DNA of 32,410 bases from NCBI GenBank assembly GCA_017541995.1, contig JAFXYD010000021.1, positions 1 through 32,410 of the forward strand, given 5' to 3'. Shown piece after piece: positions 1-7,249 of this stretch. The position numbers were made by a program, and so were the translations under genes. Below the pieces are notes generated by a model. It searched no databases. It was not told where the DNA came from and saw nothing but the letters and a program-made list of their open reading frames with translations. The DNA is from Oscillospiraceae bacterium. Its GTDB lineage: Bacteria; Bacillota; Clostridia; Oscillospirales; Oscillospiraceae. Positions within the stretch are counted from its first letter, which is position 1, and the number at the start of each line of letters is the position of its first letter.

Positions 1-818
<818 letters not shown>

Positions 819-831
819 TAATCAAAGGGAC

Positions 832-842
832 ACGGGTCCCGT
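832..842. promoter_or_regulatory. Perfect 11-bp palindrome ACGGGACCCGT in the nifJ leader
   Basis: The sequence is symmetric around a central base. It lies just downstream of the predicted transcription start of nifJ and upstream of its ribosome site. It could be an operator or a small leader hairpin. Only the symmetry and position are seen; no regulator is assigned. Confidence 0.35.
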
Positions 843-856
843 ATTTTGACTTTTAT

Positions 857-885
857 AATATAACAGAATTCGGGCGTTTTGTAAA
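857..885 (-). promoter_or_regulatory. Sigma-A type promoter of nifJ
   Basis: On the minus strand, TTTACA (885-880) is followed by a 17-base spacer and TATATT (862-857). It lies about 50 bases upstream of the TTG start. Confidence 0.75.
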
Positions 886-912
886 TGGAAAAAACCAATC
901 TTTTTTGCTTCT

Positions 913-935
913 CGGAAAATTTTTTTACTTTTCCG
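913..935. repeat. AT-rich inverted repeat upstream of the nifJ promoter
   Basis: CGGAAAA (913-919) and TTTTCCG (929-935) form a 7-bp inverted repeat about 30 bases upstream of the -35 element. It may be a regulator site or part of an A/T-rich upstream element. It could also be chance in an AT-rich stretch. Confidence 0.25.
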
Positions 936-1032
936 TAAACCTTTTTCCTGATTTGCGGGTCATACAGGATGAACGGGGCTTATATGGGTTTCGGCTCCGT
1001 TCGTGTTCTTCATTCTTTTCCACCCCCCGCGC

Positions 1033-1065
1033 CGCTCCCGGATTCCGCCTCTGGGAGCGTTTTTT
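1033..1065 (+). terminator. Rho-independent terminator with no visible plus-strand gene upstream
   Basis: CGCTCCC (1033-1039) pairs with GGGAGCG (1053-1059), with a 13-base loop and six T residues from 1060. The orientation fits plus-strand transcription only. No plus-strand gene or clear promoter lies upstream, since nifJ runs the other way. Confidence 0.7.
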
Positions 1066-1196
1066 CTATCATCCTCCAAGCCCTTCCATTCGATCCGCAA
1101 AAAGAGAACCGCACAGCCGGGATCAGGCCTTCCCCGGCGCTGGATACCGCTGCCGGATTGTTCTGCCCGGGTTCTCCTGCCCTCGTGACGGCTTTT

Positions 1197-1239
1197 GCGC
1201 CGCGTCCTGCGTTCATTCCGACACGGGGCGCGTTTTTTT
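1197..1239 (+). terminator. Possible second terminator-like hairpin
   Basis: GCGCC (1197-1201) can pair with GGCGC (1227-1231), followed by seven T residues (1233-1239). The stem is short and the loop long, so this is weaker than the one at 1033. Confidence 0.35.
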
Positions 1240-1293
1240 CTGTTGGGGCGGAGATTGCGAAACCGCTTTACCGGGAAACAGCGGCGGAAATCC

Positions 1294-1322
1294 TTGACTA
1301 TTTGGGAAGAATGTGGTATATA
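1294..1322 (+). promoter_or_regulatory. Sigma-A type promoter of the zinc-ribbon gene pair
   Basis: TTGACT (1294-1299), a 17-base spacer and TATATA (1317-1322). The first gene starts at 1391. Confidence 0.8.
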
Positions 1323-1345
1323 GAGAATAATATGAAAACACATAG

Positions 1346-1377
1346 AAACCACACAGCAAACACACATAAACCACACA
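1346..1377 (+). repeat. Two direct copies of AAACCACACA in the leader
   Basis: The copies at 1346-1355 and 1368-1377 start 22 bases apart, about two helical turns. Both are preceded by ACATA or ACATAG. They lie between the -10 element and the AAAGGAGG ribosome site, in a strand almost free of T. Confidence 0.6.
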
Positions 1378-1390
1378 AAGGAGGCTGACT

Positions 1391-1849
1391 ATGAAAAAAT
1401 GTATGTTTTGCGGGGCCGAGAATCCGGATCAGGCCGAGATTTGCGAATCCTGCGGCGTCTCCTTCGAGTACTATGACGAGGAGCATCCCCTTGCCGAGGA
1501 AGAAAAGCAGACGCTGGAAAAAAACCAGAAGCTTCAAAAGGGGAAGGCGAGACCCAACGCGGAGAAGCGGGACGGAAAGACCCATCCGGCAATTCGCATG
1601 AGACTGGGCGGTCTGGCCGCCTGGGCCCTGATTTCGATGTTTATGTGTCATATCGGCGGGTCCGTCGTACTCTTTGACAAACCGCTATTGCAGCTTGTCT
1701 GCCTGATCCCGGGCGCGATCGCAGTTATGAACGCGCTCAACGTGAACAGCTGGGAAACCTATGAGCGGCAGGACCGGGAAGAGAACATGGCGCTGCTCCT
1801 CTGCGTCGTTTCCACCGTTCTCGGTATTGTGCTGATGGCGGTCCGGTGA
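1391..1849 (+). CDS. Zinc-ribbon membrane protein, first tandem copy
   Basis: A 152-residue protein of unknown function. The first 25 residues form a zinc ribbon, with C4-x2-C7 and C18-x2-C21 as likely metal ligands. A charged Glu/Lys-rich linker follows to about residue 65. The C-terminal half has three hydrophobic stretches of membrane-span length (about residues 72-92, 97-117 and 130-151). The ribbon should be cytosolic. AAAGGAGG ends 6 bases before the ATG. The next gene (1980) is a paralogue: 20 of the first 28 residues are identical and the membrane layout is the same. Such ribbon-plus-membrane proteins are common and uncharacterised in Firmicutes. A regulatory or scaffold role is possible but nothing in the sequence shows it. 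Confidence 0.8.
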   Translation: MKKCMFCGAENPDQAEICESCGVSFEYYDEEHPLAEEEKQTLEKNQKLQKGKARPNAEKRDGKTHPAIRMRLGGLAAWALISMFMCHIGGSVVLFDKPLLQLVCLIPGAIAVMNALNVNSWETYERQDREENMALLLCVVSTVLGIVLMAVR

Positions 1850-1863
1850 CAGGAAGACTGGAA

Positions 1864-1894
1864 AAGGTCCCTTCGCGGCAGGCGGAGGGACCTT
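1864..1894 (+). other. Stem-loop between the two zinc-ribbon paralogues
   Basis: AAGGTCCCT (1864-1872) pairs perfectly with AGGGACCTT (1886-1894), and the stem can extend inward through CGC/GCG. No T-run follows on the plus strand, so it is not a classical terminator. It may stabilise or attenuate the mRNA between the copies. Confidence 0.5.
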
Positions 1895-1979
1895 GTAAAA
1901 TAAAGAAGCTTTTCCGATCTCATTCGTGCAGAGAACACAATTATACTCTGTTCCGGTCGACAGATCAAAAGGAGGAACT

Positions 1980-2417
1980 ATGAAAAAATGTCTGTTTTGC
2001 GGGACTGAGAATCCGGATTCCGCGCCGCGCTGTTCAGCCTGCGGCATATCCTTTGAATACTATGAGGAAACGGAAGGCTTTGATCAAGAACAGCAAACGC
2101 TGTTTGCCAATCGAGAAACGCAGAAGCCATCCAGAAATCATAAAAACGAAGCTGTGACGCGTCTGATTGGCGGGATGTTCGCCTGGGCGCTGCTGCTCAT
2201 GATCTTTGGCCGACTGATGGCAAAGGAGCTTCTGGATGGCTCCATCTGGATGCAGCTGCTCTTCGCATGCCCAGGCCTGATCGCCCTGTCGATCATCGTG
2301 GATCTCAATTATTGCGATACGAAGCAGCAGCAGGAGACCCGTTCAAACATCGCCTTTGCGATCTGTTTTCTGGGCAGCATCGTGGCCGCGGCCCTGTTCC
2401 TCCATTTGACATTGTGA
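1980..2417 (+). CDS. Zinc-ribbon membrane protein, second tandem copy
   Basis: A 145-residue paralogue of the preceding protein, function unknown. It begins MKKCLFCGTENPD with C4/C7 and C18/C21 as the zinc-ribbon ligands, keeps the SFEYY segment, then has a variable acidic linker. Three hydrophobic stretches lie in the C-terminal half (about residues 60-82, 90-110 and 122-144). I chose the ATG at 1980 because AAAGGAGG lies just upstream at normal spacing; an upstream in-frame ATG at 1926 lacks one and would precede the conserved ribbon by 18 unrelated residues. The ribbon is more conserved than the membrane part, which suggests it carries the shared function. A strong terminator follows at 2434. 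Confidence 0.8.
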   Translation: MKKCLFCGTENPDSAPRCSACGISFEYYEETEGFDQEQQTLFANRETQKPSRNHKNEAVTRLIGGMFAWALLLMIFGRLMAKELLDGSIWMQLLFACPGLIALSIIVDLNYCDTKQQQETRSNIAFAICFLGSIVAAALFLHLTL

Positions 2418-2433
2418 TCTGAAGATTTGCTGT

Positions 2434-2466
2434 CTCCGGCATTTTCACTGCCGGAGGCGGTTTTTT
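2434..2466 (+). terminator. Rho-independent terminator after the zinc-ribbon pair
   Basis: CTCCGGCA (2434-2441) pairs with TGCCGGAG (2449-2456), loop of 7, with six T residues at 2461-2466. Bases 2467-2609 after it hold nothing I recognise. Confidence 0.85.
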
Positions 2467-2609
2467 GTTCCGCTGGCAGCGCGGTCAACTTGAACGCCGG
2501 TTTCTGCATGCCGATCTATTTGTGTGTCAGGCATAGCCGGAAGAACAGGAAGAAAAACAAGGCCGCGAGAAGTCCGAAATTTTGCCCGGGAGAGATTGTG
2601 AAAAAGGGC

Positions 2610-2638
2610 TTGATGTTTTCCGCTTCATTTGGTATACT
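2610..2638 (+). promoter_or_regulatory. Sigma-A type promoter of the wecG/tagA-to-U32 operon
   Basis: TTGATG (2610-2615), a 17-base spacer and TATACT (2633-2638), about 70 bases before the glycosyltransferase start at 2710. Confidence 0.8.
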
Positions 2639-2709
2639 ATTCAGAAGAATACGCTCATTCAGCGGACAGGCCCGGCCTTTCCCTGGGTGGACAGGAGCAG
2701 AGGTACCGT

Positions 2710-3426
2710 ATGAAACAGGAGATACTCGGTTTACAATTTGACAACGTGAGCATGGAGGAGGCCCTGGCCATGGGCGAAGCCTTCCTGGAGGGGGACAAGA
2801 CCGCCGTGGTGGTGACCCCCAACGCGGAGATCGGCTACGACGCCGCCCGGGACCCGGAATTCTGCGCCCTGCTCAACCGGGCGGATCTGATCCTGCCCGA
2901 CGGGGCCGGGGTGGTGCTGGCGGCCAAGCTCCGCAAGACCCCCCTCAAGGGCAAGGTGGCGGGCATCGACTTTGCCCGGAACATGCTCTCCGTCTTCGCC
3001 CGCCGGGGCACGAAGCTCTATCTGCTGGGCTCCAAGCCCGGGGTGGCGGAGCAGGCCGCGGAGAAGATGAAGGAGCTCGCCCCGGGCCTGGTGATCTGCG
3101 GCACGGCGGACGGCTACTTCAAGGACGAAGGCCCCGTGATCGACAAAATCAACGAGTCCGGCGCAGAGGCGCTCTTCGTCTGTCTGGGGGCGCCCAAGCA
3201 GGAGAAGTTCATGTTCGCCCATCAGCATGAAATGCCCAGCGTCCGGCTGATGGCGGGGCTGGGGGGCAGCCTGGACGGCTTCGCGGGCAACGTGAAGCGG
3301 GCCCCGGACTGGATGATCAAGGCCAATCTGGAGTGGTTCTACCGCCTGTGCAAGGAGCCCAGCCGCATCGGCCGCATGATGCGGCTGCCCAAGTATCTGA
3401 TCAAGGCAGTCGGCAATCGAGAATAG
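2710..3426 (+). CDS. WecG/TagA/CpsF family (GT26) glycosyltransferase
   Basis: A 238-residue protein, the usual length for this family, which transfers N-acetylmannosamine or a related sugar from its UDP form to an undecaprenyl-diphosphate-linked sugar at the membrane. In wall teichoic acid synthesis this is the committed TagA step. Visible family marks are the TPNAEI segment near residue 37, the LPDGAG motif whose Asp (about residue 64) is the proposed catalytic residue, the LGAPKQEKF segment, and the C-terminal EWFYRLCKEPSRIGRM that mediates membrane association in TagA. GAGG at 2700-2703 supports the ATG at 2710; an upstream in-frame ATG at 2629 lies inside the promoter. It heads an operon that runs to 7115. 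The acceptor is unknown, so I give no symbol. It may serve the polysaccharide locus 4 kb downstream. Confidence 0.9.
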   Translation: MKQEILGLQFDNVSMEEALAMGEAFLEGDKTAVVVTPNAEIGYDAARDPEFCALLNRADLILPDGAGVVLAAKLRKTPLKGKVAGIDFARNMLSVFARRGTKLYLLGSKPGVAEQAAEKMKELAPGLVICGTADGYFKDEGPVIDKINESGAEALFVCLGAPKQEKFMFAHQHEMPSVRLMAGLGGSLDGFAGNVKRAPDWMIKANLEWFYRLCKEPSRIGRMMRLPKYLIKAVGNRE

Positions 3427-3450
3427 GCAAACGGAACAGGAGAAGGGAAA

Positions 3451-4125
3451 ATGGGAAAATTGATTGTCCTGGAGGGCACCGACGGATCCGGAAAGTCCAC
3501 ACAGTTTGAGCTGCTGAAGCGGCGCATGGAACAGGAGGGCACGGCTTTCCGCACCATCGTCTTTCCCCAGTATCAGGAGCCCTCCTCGGCGCTGATCCGC
3601 ATGTATCTGGGCGGGGAATTCGGGGAGAATCCCAACGACGTCAACGCCTACGCAGCCTCCACCTTCTACGCCGTGGACCGCTACGCCTCTTACCGCAAGG
3701 CCTGGGGGGAATACTATCAGAAGGGCGGGCTGATCCTCTCCGACCGCTACACCAGCTCCAACGCGGTGCACCAGGCCTCCAAGCTCCCGGCTCCGGCGCG
3801 GCCGGATTTCTACCGCTGGCTCTACGATCTGGAGTTCATCCGCTTCGGCCTGCCGACGCCGGATCTGGTGCTGTATCTGGACATGCCCACGGAGCTCACC
3901 GAGCAGCTGATGCGCCGGCGGGAGAACAGCACCCACACCCACGCGGACATTCACGAGAAGGATCTGGACTATCTCCGGCTCTGCCGCAAAACCGGCCTGG
4001 AGGCCGCCGCCTACTACGGCTGGCGGGTGGTGAGCTGCGCCCGGGACGGGGCAGTGCGGGGGATCGAGGAGATCCACGAGGAGATTTACCGGAACGTAAA
4101 GGCGAATTTGGACGCCGTCCTGTGA
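3451..4125 (+). CDS. tmk: Thymidylate (dTMP) kinase-like P-loop kinase
   Basis: A 224-residue protein that should phosphorylate dTMP to dTDP with ATP in the cytoplasm. The P-loop GTDGSGKST occupies residues 9-17. The DRYTSSN motif near residue 95 is the nucleotide-binding DR(Y/F) segment of thymidylate kinases, and an Arg-rich RRRENSTHTH stretch occupies the LID region. It starts 24 bases after the glycosyltransferase with AGGAG upstream. The sequence is somewhat divergent from housekeeping Tmk, and some Firmicutes carry two such kinases, so a role with another deoxynucleotide is possible. The operon partners are envelope and tRNA enzymes rather than DNA polymerase III genes. Confidence 0.85.
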   Translation: MGKLIVLEGTDGSGKSTQFELLKRRMEQEGTAFRTIVFPQYQEPSSALIRMYLGGEFGENPNDVNAYAASTFYAVDRYASYRKAWGEYYQKGGLILSDRYTSSNAVHQASKLPAPARPDFYRWLYDLEFIRFGLPTPDLVLYLDMPTELTEQLMRRRENSTHTHADIHEKDLDYLRLCRKTGLEAAAYYGWRVVSCARDGAVRGIEEIHEEIYRNVKANLDAVL

Positions 4126-4138
4126 GGGAGGTACGACT

Positions 4139-4696
4139 ATGGTTTATATTCTGTTAGGCACCGGCTTTGAGGAGATCGAAGCCCTGACGCCCTGCGACCT
4201 GCTGCGGCGAGCGGGAATTCAGACGGCCCTGGTGGGGGTCAACGGCATCGAGATCGTGGGCTCCCACCGCATCACCGTCCGGGCGGATCTGCCCCTGGAC
4301 GCGGTACACCTGGAGGATATGGAGATGCTGGTGCTCCCCGGCGGCCTGCGGGGGGTGGAATCCCTGCTGGCCTCCAAGGCGGCCCTGGGCCTGGTGGAAC
4401 GGGCCTGGGCGGCAGGGAAGTACGTCTGCGCCATCTGTGCCGCCCCCACCGTCCTGGCGAAGCTGGGCATTGTGGGGACGGCCCCCGCGGTCTGCTATCC
4501 CGGCAAGGAGGCCGAGATGGGACAGGCCGATCTTCAGAACGCCAACACGGTTCGCTCCGGCAGGCTCATCACCGGCCGGGCGGCGGGGGCCTCCGTGGAC
4601 TTCGCCCTGGCACTCATCGAGGCCCTGAAGGGGCCGGAGGAGGCCGCCCGCATCGCGAAGCAGATCGTTTATCTTGGAGGAGATCGCCTTGGCTAA
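4139..4696 (+). CDS. DJ-1/PfpI family protein
   Basis: A 185-residue single-domain protein of the DJ-1/ThiJ/PfpI superfamily. The nucleophile is probably Cys100 in the AICAAP elbow, and Glu14 in GFEEIEA matches the Glu that lowers the cysteine pKa in DJ-1. Family members act as glyoxalase/deglycase-like or redox-sensing proteins in the cytosol. The exact activity cannot be read from sequence, and protein deglycation is debated for the family. GAGGGAGG precedes the ATG. The next gene begins inside this one (8-base overlap), so translation is likely coupled. Confidence 0.88.
   Translation: MVYILLGTGFEEIEALTPCDLLRRAGIQTALVGVNGIEIVGSHRITVRADLPLDAVHLEDMEMLVLPGGLRGVESLLASKAALGLVERAWAAGKYVCAICAAPTVLAKLGIVGTAPAVCYPGKEAEMGQADLQNANTVRSGRLITGRAAGASVDFALALIEALKGPEEAARIAKQIVYLGGDRLG
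4676..4680 (+). promoter_or_regulatory. Shine-Dalgarno GGAGG deciding the TTG start of mltG
   Basis: GGAGG lies 8 bases before the TTG at 4689, inside the last codons of the DJ-1 gene. The first in-frame ATG (4710) is about 30 bases away. Confidence 0.75.
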
Positions 4697-5876
4697 CGAA
4701 AACAAGTCTATGGAGGAAACGAAGCAGTTTACTCCGGATTTCGGCAATACCTTCGACGACTACGGGGAGTATCGGGAGCCGGTGGCAGAGGCCCCGGAGC
4801 GCCAGACCAAGCGCAAGCGCCACGTCAAGCGCTTCCGCTTCCCCCGGCTGCTTTGGGTTGCCCTGTTTCTGGCCATCGCCGTGGGGCTGGGGCTCCTGGC
4901 CGCCAAGTACGGCTGGATGTGGGCCGACGACGTGCTGGGGCTCACCCGGCCGGACCAGGAGGTGGAGATCGTCATCAACGAGAACGACGACTTCGACGAC
5001 GTGGTCCAGACCCTGAAGGAGGCGGGGGTCATCGAGTACGAGTGGCTCTTCCGGCTTTACTGCAGGCTCCGGGGCTCCGAGGATTTCTACGATCCCGGGG
5101 TCTACACCGTGAATCTGAACTATGACTATCACGCCCTGGTGAACCGGCTCAACGCCTACGCCGGAGCCCGGGGCACCATCACGCTGATGATCCGCGAGGG
5201 CGCCAACTGCTTTGACATTTTCGACCTGCTGGAGCAGCACGGGGTCTGCTCCCGGGAGCGCCTGGAGGAGGCCGCGGCCAACTACGAGTATGACTATGAC
5301 TTTCTCAAGGGGCTGCCCTACGGCAAGCCCTACCGGCTGGAGGGCTATCTCTTCCCGGACACCTACGAGTTCTATCTCAAGGACGAGCCGGAGAACGTGC
5401 TGGGCCGTCTGCTGCGGAACTTCAACGCCCGGCTCAACGAGGAGGATCTGGCGGACATCGAGAACAGCGGCTACAGCATGCAGGAGATTCTGACCCTGGC
5501 CTCCATCGTGGAGGCGGAGGCGGCCAAGGACTCCGAGCGGGCCACCGTGGCCTCGGTGATGTTCAACCGCCTCAACAACTGGGAGAAGCCCTATCTGGAG
5601 ATGGACTCCACGGTGTACTACGGCGCGAAGCTGCTGGGCACCACCTTCTCCACGGAGCTGGACAGCCCCTACAACACCTACTACTATCCCGGCATCCCAG
5701 CCGGGCCCATCTGCAACCCCGGCCTGAACTCCATCCGGGCCGTGCTGCACCCGGAGGAAACGGACTACTACTACTTCGCCACCGGCGTGGACGGGGTGAA
5801 CCACTTCTTCCAGGATCCGGACAGCTTCGCCGCCTTCCTGGCCTCCGACGAATACGAGCCCATCATTCCCGGATAA
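4689..5876 (+). CDS. mltG: Endolytic transglycosylase MltG (YceG-like)
   Basis: The enzyme cleaves nascent peptidoglycan strands within the chain and is thought to set glycan length by releasing strands from the membrane. From the TTG start it is 395 residues long: a charged cytosolic N-terminus, one membrane span (about residues 52-73), then the extracytoplasmic YceG domain. The catalytic Glu is about residue 275 in ASIVEAEAA. The conserved SERATVASVMFNRL, STVYYG, SPYNTY and NPGLNSIRA segments follow, in the order known from E. coli MltG. The start overlaps the DJ-1 stop and is chosen by its ribosome site. In Bacillus the homologue yrrL sits beside the U32 genes yrrN/yrrO, and the same linkage to a U32 gene is seen here. 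Confidence 0.93.
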   Translation: MANENKSMEETKQFTPDFGNTFDDYGEYREPVAEAPERQTKRKRHVKRFRFPRLLWVALFLAIAVGLGLLAAKYGWMWADDVLGLTRPDQEVEIVINENDDFDDVVQTLKEAGVIEYEWLFRLYCRLRGSEDFYDPGVYTVNLNYDYHALVNRLNAYAGARGTITLMIREGANCFDIFDLLEQHGVCSRERLEEAAANYEYDYDFLKGLPYGKPYRLEGYLFPDTYEFYLKDEPENVLGRLLRNFNARLNEEDLADIENSGYSMQEILTLASIVEAEAAKDSERATVASVMFNRLNNWEKPYLEMDSTVYYGAKLLGTTFSTELDSPYNTYYYPGIPAGPICNPGLNSIRAVLHPEETDYYYFATGVDGVNHFFQDPDSFAAFLASDEYEPIIPG

Positions 5877-5897
5877 GCCGGGAAGCAGGAAACAGAG

Positions 5898-7115
5898 ATG
5901 AAAAAAATAGAGCTTTTGGCCCCGGCAGGGGATATGGAAAAACTGAATATGGCCCTGCGCTACGGAGCCGACGCGGTGTATCTGGCGGGGACCAGCTTCG
6001 GCATGCGCTCCTTTGCCGGCAATTTCAGCCCCGAGGAGCTGCCCGCCGCGGTGAAGCTGGCCCACGGCTTCGGAGCCCGGGTCCACGTCACCGTCAACAC
6101 CATGGCCCGGGGCGAGGAGCTGGAGCGCCTGCCCGCCCACCTGGAGCTGCTGAACGACTGTGGGGCGGACGCGCTGATCGTGGCGGACCTGGGGGCCTTC
6201 CGCATGGCCCAGAAATACGCCCCCCGCTGCGAGCTCCATATCTCCACCCAGGTCAGCATCGCCAACCGGGTCTCCGCCCAGGCCTGGTATGAGCTGGGAG
6301 CCAAGCGGGTGGTGCTGGCCCGGGAGCTGTCTCTGGAGGAGATTGCCGCCATCCGGGCCGGGACCTCTCCCGCACTGGAGATCGAGGTCTTCGCCCACGG
6401 GGCCATGTGCGTGTCCTACTCCGGCCGCTGCCTGCTGTCCAACTACATGACGGGCCGGGACTCCAACCGGGGCGCCTGCGCCCAGCCCTGCCGTTACCAG
6501 TACTATCTCATGGAGGAAAAGCGGCCCGGGGAGTATTTCCCGGTGTTTGAGGACGAAAAGGGCAGCTACATTATGAACTCCCGGGATATGTGCATGATCG
6601 ACCATCTGGAGGATCTCATGCGGGTGGGGGTGGACTGCATCAAGCTCGAGGGCCGGGCCAAGTCCGCCTACTACGCCGCCATCGTCACCGGGGCCTATCG
6701 CCACGCCTTGGACGCCGCGGCGGCGGGGCTCCCCCTGGATCCCCTCTGGCGGGACGAGGTGGAGAAGATCTCCCACCGGCACTATTCCACCGGCTTCTTC
6801 TACGGCCAGCCGGGCCAGTATTACGAGGACTCCCGCTACATCCGGGAATACCAGGTGGCGGCGGTGGTCAAGGACTGCGACGAGAACGGCCTGGCCACCC
6901 TGTCGCTGCGGAACAAGTTTTCCGCCGGGGACGAGCTGGAGGCTGTGGGCCCGGACGTGAAGCCCTTCCGCCTGAGGGCGGAGGGTCTGGAGAGCCCGGA
7001 GGGGGAGCGCCTGACGGAGGTGCGGACCCCCCAGTCCATCTTCCGCATGCGGCTGCCCAGGCAGCTTCCGCCCTGGAGCATCCTCCGCAGACAGGTGGAT
7101 TTATCCGCGAAATAG
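5898..7115 (+). CDS. Peptidase U32 family protein, probable tRNA hydroxylation protein (TrhP-like)
   Basis: A 405-residue protein with the U32 N-terminal mark LLAPAGDMEKL and a TIM-barrel-like domain. The signature region contains C171-x6-C178-x15-C194-x3-C198, a pattern consistent with the 4Fe-4S cluster of this family. A KLEGRAKSAYY segment and a C-terminal beta domain follow. Despite the name, characterised relatives (TrhP, RlhA, UbiU/V) hydroxylate RNA or quinone precursors rather than cut proteins. TrhP proteins make 5-hydroxyuridine at tRNA position 34 using prephenate. The mltG neighbourhood matches the Bacillus yrrN/yrrO locus, so the TrhP assignment is the best inference. It is the last gene before the 134-base gap leading to the polysaccharide locus. 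Confidence 0.87.
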   Translation: MKKIELLAPAGDMEKLNMALRYGADAVYLAGTSFGMRSFAGNFSPEELPAAVKLAHGFGARVHVTVNTMARGEELERLPAHLELLNDCGADALIVADLGAFRMAQKYAPRCELHISTQVSIANRVSAQAWYELGAKRVVLARELSLEEIAAIRAGTSPALEIEVFAHGAMCVSYSGRCLLSNYMTGRDSNRGACAQPCRYQYYLMEEKRPGEYFPVFEDEKGSYIMNSRDMCMIDHLEDLMRVGVDCIKLEGRAKSAYYAAIVTGAYRHALDAAAAGLPLDPLWRDEVEKISHRHYSTGFFYGQPGQYYEDSRYIREYQVAAVVKDCDENGLATLSLRNKFSAGDELEAVGPDVKPFRLRAEGLESPEGERLTEVRTPQSIFRMRLPRQLPPWSILRRQVDLSAK

Positions 7116-7168
7116 GCCGACAGCCGCCGCGTGTTTGTGTTTTTTCGGTGTACTTGAAGATTGCAAGA

Positions 7169-7197
7169 TTGACAATGGAAGAAAAAAACAGTAAAAT
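7169..7197 (+). promoter_or_regulatory. Near-consensus promoter of the polysaccharide locus
   Basis: TTGACA (7169-7174), a 17-base spacer and TAAAAT (7192-7197). The -35 is perfect and the -10 differs from TATAAT at one base. It is the only clear promoter I see before 21283. Confidence 0.88.
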
Positions 7198-7249
7198 GCA
7201 TATTTGGTAGCTTTGTCTATTCCGATTCTTTCGAATGAAGGACAACAAT

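Noticed and set aside
960-1388. Overlapping open frames on both strands in the nifJ upstream region
   Set aside because: Proline- and Arg/Ser-rich translations without ribosome sites, crossing a terminator and a promoter.
1864-1894. Stem-loop between the zinc-ribbon genes as a terminator
   Set aside because: The stem is strong but no T-run follows on plus, so I list it only as a stem-loop.
4614-6782. A 722-codon open frame on the minus strand
   Set aside because: It is antisense to mltG and the U32 gene, has no family motifs, and shows the same reverse-strand composition bias.
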